Shown: piece after piece, positions 1-5,407 of the stretch
How positions within the stretch are numbered: the stretch's first letter is position 1
Layout of the letters: each line of letters begins with the position of its first letter
Origin: Deltaproteobacteria bacterium
Lineage (GTDB): Bacteria; Desulfobacterota; Binatia; UBA9968
Assembly (NCBI GenBank): GCA_021323355.1
Contig: JAJONK010000114.1
Location: 1 to 7,664, forward strand
Direction of reading: 5' to 3'
DNA length: 7,664 nucleotides
Notes under the pieces: model-generated
Told to the model about the DNA's origin: nothing
What the model saw: only the letters and a program-made list of their open reading frames with translations
Databases searched by the model: none
Program-made: the position numbers and the translations under genes

Positions 1-99
1 ACTCCACGGCTCCTCTTGCCAGACTTTGTAGATGCGCCAGCCGACCAAACCTATGGCGACCAAAAGAAGAATGCTGAGCAGTGATGACCTTTTTAAAAT
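1..99 (-). CDS. Unassigned membrane-anchored protein, N-terminus only (GspC/GspN-like position)
   Basis: These are 33 codons running off the left edge. The reading is a short basic start (ILKRSS), a strongly hydrophobic segment of about 15 residues (LLSILLLVAIGLVGW), then RIYKVWQEEPWS, so the protein is likely a bitopic inner-membrane protein with an N-in topology. In many T2SS operons a GspN- or GspC-like anchored protein follows gspM, and the length of the cytoplasmic start fits; I cannot assign it further. The frame is open back to a TAG at about 145, but holds no ATG, GTG or TTG before the middle of the membrane segment. A strong GGAGG at 108-112 puts an ATT codon (99-97) at ideal spacing, so either ATT is used or the start codon has been lost or misread. 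Confidence 0.5.
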   Translation of the reverse strand, partial: MLKRSSLLSILLLVAIGLVGWRIYKVWQEEPWS

Positions 100-256
100 T
101 TCGAAATCCTCCAGGAGGTTCTCAGGTAAACAAAAGACCTCACGCTAACCTCATCTACCTAGAGCGTTAAGAAACCTGGGCTTCTTTTCTCGGAAATAAC
201 CGCCATCTTTCGAACGCAGTCTATGGCATTGAAAAATCAGGTCGGTGCTCTGCTAC
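100..256 (-). other. Spacer between the gspM remnant and the leftmost gene
   Basis: A 157-nt stretch with no convincing gene. It holds one 15-codon frame beginning ATG at 206 (MAVISEKRSPGFLTL, stop at 159) without family resemblance or ribosome site, and the GGAGG of the next gene near its left end. No terminator hairpin with a T-run was found, so transcription probably continues through. It is the longest gap in an otherwise tightly packed operon. Confidence 0.5.
108..112 (-). promoter_or_regulatory. Ribosome binding site (GGAGG) of the leftmost gene
   Basis: A perfect GGAGG core lies 8 nt before an ATT codon that opens the membrane-protein frame at the left edge. It is the strongest Shine-Dalgarno sequence I see in the window and is the main evidence that a gene begins here, despite the absence of a standard start codon. 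Confidence 0.6.
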
Positions 257-457
257 TCACACGCCTTTTTCTAGTATCGTCTTTGGCGCGTCCGATTTTG
301 CCGCAGCGGCCTGTCCGCGTGCAAAGCCCGCGACAGTGATACTAACCCGTAGATTTTGTGCCGTTGGCTGCGCCCCTTGTTGTTGCGGCAATCCAATAGG
401 ACGAAACAATGAACGGACATTGATTTCATCTATGACCAGAAGCTTGGGGGAGGTCGA
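257..457 (-). pseudogene. gspM: Displaced C-terminal part of gspM, in a different frame
   Basis: This 66-residue open stretch has no start codon of its own. It is offset by minus one (plus two) from the gspM frame, overlaps the last 28 bases of that frame and closes with TGA at 257. It reads STSPKLLVIDEINVRSLFRP, then a Gly/Gln-rich linker, then QNLRVSITVAGFARG and an Ala/Lys tail. The pair of strands (KLLVIDEINVRS and LRVSITVAGFAR) is what is expected at the end of the PilO/GspM ferredoxin-like domain, exactly the part that the upstream frame lacks. The helix that normally stands between GAFSKIAIR and SPKLLVID, roughly 15-20 residues, is not encoded cleanly in any frame. I infer a deletion of 3n+1 bases, or an indel plus local divergence. 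A sequence error is possible. Confidence 0.75.
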
Positions 458-852
458 ATCGCAATCTTGGAAAAAGCTCCCGTAGCTTCTGGATTCAGCA
501 CCCGTGTGGTAATCACCTGAGTACCTTCCTTGGCCGCTAGTCCTTGCACGGTTTCTTGCAAATCCGAGGCATTCACCGATGGTGTATCGCCCGTCAACAG
601 CTTGGCCTCATGGGCCTTCACGTCATTTCGTGCCGCTTCTAATGCAGCACTCAATTGTTCCTTTTGTCCAATGTACCGCAAGTTCTTTTCCAGAAGCTGC
701 GGCTGTATTTCCAGCTGGGTTTGTACCCACTCACGATGAGCCATGTAGGGACTCACCACCGAGATACGCCCGAGCACGAGTAATAGGATCAGCAAGGTGG
801 TTACAACCAGGCCACGTTCCCGTTTAGATAATCTTGCCCAAAGCTGTTTCAT
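430..852 (-). CDS. gspM: GspM, N-terminal part of an apparently frameshifted gene
   Basis: GspM is the bitopic inner-membrane partner of GspL, with a PilO-like periplasmic fold. This frame gives 140 residues: a short cytoplasmic start (LSKRERGLVV), a membrane helix at about 14-34, a predicted coiled coil at about 42-86, and the beginning of the ferredoxin-like domain (LQETVQGLAAKEGTQVITTRV at 98-118, then GAFSKIAIR at 125-133). It then ends abruptly in PPPSFWS, unlike any part of the family. The usual helix and last two strands are missing here, but a continuation is encoded in another frame (see 257-457). The ATG overlaps the gspL TGA, and an AGAAGG lies about 10 nt upstream. I read the gene as GspM/PilO-like (the T2SSM_b type) and as broken. 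Length and function of the product are doubtful. Confidence 0.85.
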   Translation of the reverse strand: MKQLWARLSKRERGLVVTTLLILLLVLGRISVVSPYMAHREWVQTQLEIQPQLLEKNLRYIGQKEQLSAALEAARNDVKAHEAKLLTGDTPSVNASDLQETVQGLAAKEGTQVITTRVLNPEATGAFSKIAIRPPPSFWS

Positions 853-2396
853 AGCTTACCAGCCTTCTCTTTAGACTTATCGGCGGGGGGCAATTTCCCG
901 CTGTTAGGTTGTTTCTCCAACTCGGCTTTCAGCGAAAATGTTTCCCGATTGTCACGGCCACGGTTTGAAGGCGCATTGAATGCAACATTCTCAAAAAGCG
1001 GCGACTTCTCTAATAGCGGAATCAATGTAGACGCATTCTCGGCATTGCCCTGGACTTCCAAGACGCCGTTGCGGTAGCGGAAATTAGACAAATAAGCGCT
1101 GGTCGGTACCACCTTCGAAAGTTCATCAAGCACGCGCAGCACCTCGCCCTTACGTCGATCGATATCCGATAGAAACTGTACTTCCTTGCGCACCCCCTGT
1201 AGCTGGACCTCCTCACGGCGCAAAGCCTCCACAGAAGGTTCGGTTTTGTGATTCTCCTGCTGCAGTTGCTTTAGTCGTAATTCGTCCTTGATCGGGTAAC
1301 TAATTCCCCAGCCCAGAAGCAAGAGAACCAGCAAGCCGATCATCAATGAATTCATGCGCGAGAGATTGTTTCGTGCGCCGCGATCCGCCCCAGCTGGCCG
1401 AAGAACGTTGGTCTCCAAGCGCGCTTCTCGAACGCCGCGCAGCGCCGCGCCAACGGCCGGTAAGGTTGCAGCGGATAACTGGTCTCTACCGCCAATTTTT
1501 TCGATTGCCAGAGTACAAAGATCCTCGCACTCAACCTTTTCCCCAGTCGCAGAATGAAAGACGTGCTCCGCGTTTCCCCACCCGTAGAGTTTTGGGGTTT
1601 GACGTAAACATTCGGCAATGAGTTCCCTGCCGATGCCTTCGGCCCACTCAGCGTCGGGCAATCTGTGTGAGAAGAGCAGTTCCGGAGCTTGCGTCCAACC
1701 GGCGGGGCTAGCCCGAACTCCGATTAATTCGCGATCATCGGCCTGGCCGCCAATGATCGCCGCGCAACCGGCCAAGTCTTTTTTGCAAAAAAGCAGATAA
1801 TTCGCGAGAGCCGTCGCGGTCGTTTCAACTCCGCTCGGAAGGATACCAAACGATCCCAAGACGTCCAATACGCCGGCCAGATGTTTCTTGGGAATGGCGA
1901 ACAGAAAGATGCCGATCTTATCGCCGCGTTTTCCCATCGGCAGGTAATCGTAATAAATTTCATCGCGATTGAAGGGTAATTGCCGTTCGATTTCGTATTC
2001 CAGCACCTGTTGAAGATTAGCCTCGGCCGCTTGCGGCAGATAGATAGTTTGAACTATCGCCTGATCTTGTGGGACACAGATATAAAGCGAATCCCTAGCG
2101 GCGCTGAAATGGGGCAAGAGCGAGAGAATCGCCTGACGCAACGCTCGCTCACGCGAATCATGTTCGGCTTTCAGTGCGATCTCACGCACGTCTTCAGCGA
2201 TCCATCCGGTCAACTCCGAAATGGCTTGGCGGTTTTCACCGACTGGTAGATCTCTCAGCTCCTGTTCAAGCAGCGTGACGCTAAGAAAATTCTTGCGCAG
2301 CCGAACCAACACCAGATTGTCGCGCATGATGTAAATTCCGACACTTCTAAGAAAGTCGGCGCGTGGAAGATTTCTAATAGAATTAGACAAGTTCAT
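849..2396 (-). CDS. gspL: Assembly-platform protein GspL (PilM-like plus PilN-like)
   Basis: GspL links the ATPase GspE to the inner-membrane platform and pairs with GspM. At 515 residues it is longer than the roughly 400-residue enteric form. Residues about 18-325 form an actin-like PilM/GspL cytoplasmic domain; recognisable pieces are VGIYIMRDNLVLVRL (19-33), LYICVPQDQAIVQTIYLP (104-121), VLEYEIERQLPF (131-142) and GVETTATALANYLL (189-202). A single membrane helix lies at about 349-369 (LMIGLLVLLLLGWGIS). A short coiled coil follows at about 372-410, then a PilN/GspL ferredoxin-like periplasmic domain at about 415-495 (VLDELSKVVPTSAYLSNFRY, VLEVQGNAENASTLIPLL). The last 20 or so residues are Lys-rich and low in complexity. 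No clear Shine-Dalgarno precedes the ATG. The stop overlaps the gspM ATG as ATGA. Confidence 0.94.
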   Translation of the reverse strand: MNLSNSIRNLPRADFLRSVGIYIMRDNLVLVRLRKNFLSVTLLEQELRDLPVGENRQAISELTGWIAEDVREIALKAEHDSRERALRQAILSLLPHFSAARDSLYICVPQDQAIVQTIYLPQAAEANLQQVLEYEIERQLPFNRDEIYYDYLPMGKRGDKIGIFLFAIPKKHLAGVLDVLGSFGILPSGVETTATALANYLLFCKKDLAGCAAIIGGQADDRELIGVRASPAGWTQAPELLFSHRLPDAEWAEGIGRELIAECLRQTPKLYGWGNAEHVFHSATGEKVECEDLCTLAIEKIGGRDQLSAATLPAVGAALRGVREARLETNVLRPAGADRGARNNLSRMNSLMIGLLVLLLLGWGISYPIKDELRLKQLQQENHKTEPSVEALRREEVQLQGVRKEVQFLSDIDRRKGEVLRVLDELSKVVPTSAYLSNFRYRNGVLEVQGNAENASTLIPLLEKSPLFENVAFNAPSNRGRDNRETFSLKAELEKQPNSGKLPPADKSKEKAGKL

Positions 2397-2401
2397 GGTT
2401 T

Positions 2402-2448
2402 AACTTTTGGAAATTGCACTGAAACTTTGCCATTTAGAGACAAAAGTT
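2402..2448. repeat. Inverted repeat in the gspK-gspL gap
   Basis: The 64-nt spacer between gspK and gspL contains an exact 8-bp inverted repeat, AACTTTTG at 2402-2409 and CAAAAGTT at 2441-2448, with a 31-nt loop. On the mRNA it could bring the gspL start region into a hairpin, because one arm ends 5 nt before the ATG. The stem is short, AT-rich and has a long loop, so it may be chance. It is not a terminator: no U-run follows. Confidence 0.3.
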
Positions 2449-2460
2449 GCCTATCATACC

Positions 2461-3486
2461 TCATTGTCTCTCACTGGGATAGCCAATTTCTCGGTCCACC
2501 CAGCGGGTCAACTCGTAGCCGCGGTTGCCGCCGCCGGCGCGGATAACTCCTCTAACGCGCCGCGGCTGGCGCGACTCACTCGCATAACCTTCAGCCTCAA
2601 CTGTTACGATACTGGGATTGGTGAAGATAAACATCTGTAGCGCCGCATCACCGGAACCAACCCCAAGGAGCGGCAGCAGATCCGCGAGGGTCTTATCGGC
2701 GAGCTTCGTTCTCTCCTCGACGAACGCCTGACACTTCTCCAGTGGTATGCCGAGCAAAACGTGAATGACCGCCGCCGAGGTGGTGCGGAGATTGACGCGG
2801 TCAATCGGACTGTCAACGGTAAAGATCTCTCTTAGACCAAGGCGCGGCGCATCGCCAGCTGGAGTCCCGTTGCTATCATAACCATAATAAAGGCTCGCGG
2901 TCACGCCCTTGACCCACAGCAACTCTTCGAGGCTGTCAAAGGCGCCGTTCTTAGCGGTATAGGGAGGACTGAGGGAAAGGTAATAGTCGTCTTCCGCACC
3001 ATTACTCCGATGAAGATCATCCTGATCACGCCAATCCAGGATTGAATCGATTAAGACGCCGATGAGAGGTTCTTCGACCCCGAGATTGGAAAAAATGCGG
3101 CGCAGCACATTCTCGTCTGCTCGATTGAGATTTATTTTGCTGCTCTCGTCCACCAGCCGGAGGCGGTAAGTACCGCTACCGAGAGTTGCCTCGCGCCAGC
3201 CGGCATCGAAGATATCTTTTGGCTTGTCGACGGGCTGTAACTCAGGTCCCCGTGATTGACTTAGAAAGTCGTATAGGCCCTGTTCAAAGCCTGCCAGCGC
3301 CAGATAGTAGCCTTGATTGTCGTCGCTGTAACGATGCGTTGCCGTGGCCTCCTCGCGCACACCGGTGCTGAAATCAAAGGCCACGACAAAAAGAAAGATA
3401 AATATCCATAGAACGATAAGAAGCGCGACGCCACGCTCGCTTGAGACGCCGGCTAATTTCGTTTTCAGAAACTCCACAATCTTCAC
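2461..3486 (-). CDS. gspK: Tip pseudopilin GspK
   Basis: GspK is the large minor pseudopilin that caps the pseudopilus. It has 341 residues, within the family range. The leader ends ERG|VALLI after Gly19; as is usual for GspK, the mature position 5 is not Glu, which fits a tip subunit with nothing above it. A hydrophobic helix runs over about 20-40. The T2SSK domain shows SSKINLNRA (115-123), the SAM-like insertion with ILDWRDQDD (149-157), the calcium-site region RSNGAEDDYY (160-169), and FDSLEELLWVKGV (183-195). The C-terminal strands read TVEAEGYA and RRVRGVIRA. The start is GTG in a GTGA overlap with the gspJ stop and has no separate Shine-Dalgarno sequence, so translation is probably coupled to gspJ. 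A 64-nt gap separates it from gspL. Confidence 0.96.
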   Translation of the reverse strand: MKIVEFLKTKLAGVSSERGVALLIVLWIFIFLFVVAFDFSTGVREEATATHRYSDDNQGYYLALAGFEQGLYDFLSQSRGPELQPVDKPKDIFDAGWREATLGSGTYRLRLVDESSKINLNRADENVLRRIFSNLGVEEPLIGVLIDSILDWRDQDDLHRSNGAEDDYYLSLSPPYTAKNGAFDSLEELLWVKGVTASLYYGYDSNGTPAGDAPRLGLREIFTVDSPIDRVNLRTTSAAVIHVLLGIPLEKCQAFVEERTKLADKTLADLLPLLGVGSGDAALQMFIFTNPSIVTVEAEGYASESRQPRRVRGVIRAGGGNRGYELTRWVDREIGYPSERQ

Positions 3487-4121
3487 TGCGCCAAAACACT
3501 AATCATCAGCGGAAACACCCAGCGAATTTCCTTGCCATCATGATTACGATAGCTGACGCGAATGGCGCGCGGAAGCGCCAGCTTTTCTCTACCGTCCCAG
3601 CGTTCCTCCCATCGCTCGTCTTCACTCTTTGGGTCCAAATAAGCGAACCGAAAATCTTTTACTCGCTCTCGTATAATCACATCGTTTCGCAGACCGCCGG
3701 GATCACGATCTTCGCTCAAATTAAACCGCACCGGCACCTCTTCTTCGAGCTGAATCGCCCCCTCGCCCTCTTCAGCAGGCTCCCAGGCAACGCGAATCTT
3801 TGACATCCCTCGACCACCCATAGCCAGAGATATTGAAGACACAAACGTGAGTTGGTCTTCCTGTCCATCAAAAAACACTGTCGTATCCTGAACAGATTGT
3901 CGATACGGATACGCGGATCGGACATAGCTGCCTAACAAATCCGTAAACGATCGCAGCTTTTGATTATCTTCGAAGCTAGCCTGCGACTTTGCAACAGCGC
4001 TATGACTTAGCGAGAAAGCGCCATACAAAACAGCTCCTATGAGAGCAAAAATACTTAATGCGAGAACGACTTCAATTAAGGTAAAGCCGAGCGAATTTTG
4101 GGGACGTCGCGATGTTTTCAT
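3483..4121 (-). CDS. gspJ: Minor pseudopilin GspJ
   Basis: GspJ is a tip minor pseudopilin that binds GspI and GspK. It has 212 residues, a normal GspJ size. The leader ends SLG|FTLIE after Gly12, with mature Glu5 at residue 17, then a hydrophobic helix to about residue 34. The soluble domain is larger than in GspH or GspI, as the family requires, and ends with VKDFRFAYLD, RAIRVSYRN and IRWVFPLMI, the usual GspJ C-terminal strands. An acidic stretch lies near residues 114-127 (EPAEEGEGAIQLEEE). The ATG shares its first base with the gspI TGA, and a good Shine-Dalgarno GGGAG sits 7 nt upstream inside gspI. The stop overlaps gspK by 4 nt. Confidence 0.96.
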   Translation of the reverse strand: MKTSRRPQNSLGFTLIEVVLALSIFALIGAVLYGAFSLSHSAVAKSQASFEDNQKLRSFTDLLGSYVRSAYPYRQSVQDTTVFFDGQEDQLTFVSSISLAMGGRGMSKIRVAWEPAEEGEGAIQLEEEVPVRFNLSEDRDPGGLRNDVIIRERVKDFRFAYLDPKSEDERWEERWDGREKLALPRAIRVSYRNHDGKEIRWVFPLMISVLAQ

Positions 4122-4534
4122 CAGCGATCTCCCTTCTTCACCAGACGCAGGGTTCTAAGCTCGACGCGCCTTTCGCGACCTGTTTCCGGTACGAACATCT
4201 CAAGAGTTATTTCTTTCAGCTCCCAATCGTTGCCCAACACCAGCCCGTCAATGGGTCTGACAGGCTGGACCTGAAGCTGCCACCGGTGGGAGTCGCCAGT
4301 CGTGCCCTGTTCGGTACCTTCCGCAAGCGTGCGCCGCGCCAGGAACTGATCCATCACCTGACGGGCATAAGCAACGTTTTGAGTTCTATCTCGACTTCGG
4401 GCACCGAGTTGCAAACCCGAGGAGAAGATTTCCAGCAGGGTCACCACGCCAAGCCCGACGATAGCCATGGCTACCACGACCTCGAGCAGAGTGAAGCCTC
4501 GGCCTGAACCCAAGCATGATTTGACACGCGTCAC
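4121..4534 (-). CDS. gspI: Minor pseudopilin GspI
   Basis: GspI nucleates the pseudopilus tip complex together with GspJ and GspK. It is 137 residues, a typical length. The leader ends GRG|FTLLE after Gly13, with mature Glu5 at residue 18, followed by a hydrophobic helix (VVVAMAIVGLGVVTLLEIF). The next stretch, NVAYARQVMDQFLA, matches the conserved GspI helix after the membrane segment, and the C-terminal part is a small beta domain ending ELRTLRLV. The start is GTG, overlapping the gspH stop as GTGA. The stop shares one base with the gspJ start (TGATG). The order H-I-J-K is conserved in T2SS operons and supports the assignment over other short pseudopilins. Confidence 0.95.
   Translation of the reverse strand: MTRVKSCLGSGRGFTLLEVVVAMAIVGLGVVTLLEIFSSGLQLGARSRDRTQNVAYARQVMDQFLARRTLAEGTEQGTTGDSHRWQLQVQPVRPIDGLVLGNDWELKEITLEMFVPETGRERRVELRTLRLVKKGDR
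4129..4133 (-). promoter_or_regulatory. Ribosome binding site (GGGAG) of gspJ, inside gspI
   Basis: GGGAG within AAGGGAGA ends 7 nt before the gspJ ATG and lies in the last codons of gspI. It fixes the gspJ start and shows that gspJ can be initiated by its own site in addition to coupling through the TGATG overlap. Confidence 0.65.
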
Positions 4535-4995
4535 GAGCTATCGCCCCGCATCACGTCGACAATACCAGTGAGCGGGTGAAGTCGGATCGAGTATGACGTT
4601 GAATCAGCACCGCTAGTAAGATCAATTCGGCCGCCCAACGTGCTGCCATTAGGAAAGAACAAAAATTGACGGCTTCCATCGTCCAGAACTTCAGCGCCGG
4701 CGACTGAGGCGATCTTTACGTTGGAAGGAAAATGGATTTCGTTGCGCGCGACCCGATAAGTGCTCTCTGACATATTGAGAACCAATCGCTGCGGCACCCC
4801 TTTGTGAAGCGCTTGGCTGCGCAAATCCCGGGCAGTCGCGGCCAAAGCAAGCGCCGACCGCCGCAAATCCCGGTCTCGCAATCCTTTCTCAACGTTTGGC
4901 AGGACGACTAGCCCGCTCAGACCGAGAACCATCAGAACTAGAACCAACTCGAGCAGAGAAAAGCCGCGACTATTTTTCCCAGCTAGTAATATCAC
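4531..4995 (-). CDS. gspH: Minor pseudopilin GspH
   Basis: GspH is a minor pseudopilin that sits just below the GspI-J-K tip of the pseudopilus. With the GTG start chosen here the protein is 154 residues: an 11-residue leader ending SRG|FSLLE, with the conserved mature Glu5 at residue 16, then a hydrophobic helix to about residue 33. The rest is a beta-rich domain (YRVARNEIHFPSNVKI, then FLFFPNGSTLGG, then YSIRLHPLTGIVDV) as expected for GspH/FimT. The frame stays open upstream to an ATG at 5025 and a TTG at 5043. Those starts would give overlaps of 56 and 74 nt with gspG and an oversized hydrophobic leader (TAIIVILLAG). The GTG at 4995 has a GGTGA 11 nt upstream and a 26-nt overlap with gspG, so I prefer it, but the start is uncertain. 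The stop overlaps the gspI start by 4 nt (GTGA). Confidence 0.93.
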   Translation of the reverse strand: MILLAGKNSRGFSLLELVLVLMVLGLSGLVVLPNVEKGLRDRDLRRSALALAATARDLRSQALHKGVPQRLVLNMSESTYRVARNEIHFPSNVKIASVAGAEVLDDGSRQFLFFPNGSTLGGRIDLTSGADSTSYSIRLHPLTGIVDVMRGDSS

Positions 4996-5407
4996 GATTA
5001 TCGCCGTCACCCCCGGGTGTACCATCAGCGCCGTACGACACAATGTCGTAAGGACCGTGCTCTCCAGGACTTCTGTAAGCGTACGGCTTACTCCACGGAT
5101 CCAACGGCAGATCCTTTCTCAGATACGGACCATCCCAACGCTCCAATCCTCCGGGTTTTTGTCGAAGCGCTTGCAGGCCTTCATCGGTGGTCGGATAGCG
5201 CCCAACATCCAAACGAAAGGTATCGAGGGCAGTCCCAAAAAGCTCGATTTGCGCCTTGGTGGTCCTGAGCTTTGCCTTCTCTTCTTGACGGATGAACTGC
5301 GGCAGCACGAGCCCGGCAAGCAGACCGATGATAATCACGACGACGATCAGTTCGACGAGGGTGAATCCTCTGGCATCGTTAAGATATTTTCTAGAATGGT
5401 AAATCAT
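4970..5407 (-). CDS. gspG: Major pseudopilin GspG
   Basis: GspG is the main subunit of the periplasmic pseudopilus that pushes folded substrates through the secretin. It is 145 residues long, a normal size. A 14-residue basic leader ends in the prepilin peptidase site ARG|FTLVE; the Phe after Gly14 becomes the N-methylated first residue, and Glu19 is the conserved mature Glu5. A hydrophobic helix follows at about 15-38. The soluble domain carries the GspG hallmarks YPTTDEGLQAL, GPYLRKDLPLDPW and a calcium-binding C-terminal loop with GADGTPGGDGDNRDI. The ATG is the only plausible in-frame start; it lies 17 nt inside gspF and has no clear Shine-Dalgarno sequence, so translation may be coupled to gspF. 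Processing requires GspO/PilD, which is not in this window. Confidence 0.97.
   Translation of the reverse strand: MIYHSRKYLNDARGFTLVELIVVVIIIGLLAGLVLPQFIRQEEKAKLRTTKAQIELFGTALDTFRLDVGRYPTTDEGLQALRQKPGGLERWDGPYLRKDLPLDPWSKPYAYRSPGEHGPYDIVSYGADGTPGGDGDNRDITSWEK

Noticed and set aside
108..118. 11-base palindrome CCTCCAGGAGG
   Set aside because: The centre is a single base, so it cannot form a hairpin; it is explained by the GGAGG ribosome site with a chance CCTCC beside it.
140..175. Possible stem from AACGCT and AGCGT after gspM
   Set aside because: Only 5 paired bases and no T-run; not a credible terminator.
159..206. 15-codon frame starting ATG between gspM and the leftmost gene
   Set aside because: No ribosome site, no recognisable sequence, no membrane or leader pattern; likely chance.
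4996..5043. Longer gspH starts (ATG at 5025, TTG at 5043)
   Set aside because: They would overlap gspG by 56-74 nt, lack a ribosome site and put a hydrophobic stretch in the prepilin leader; the GTG at 4995 gives a normal 11-residue leader. Not fully excluded.
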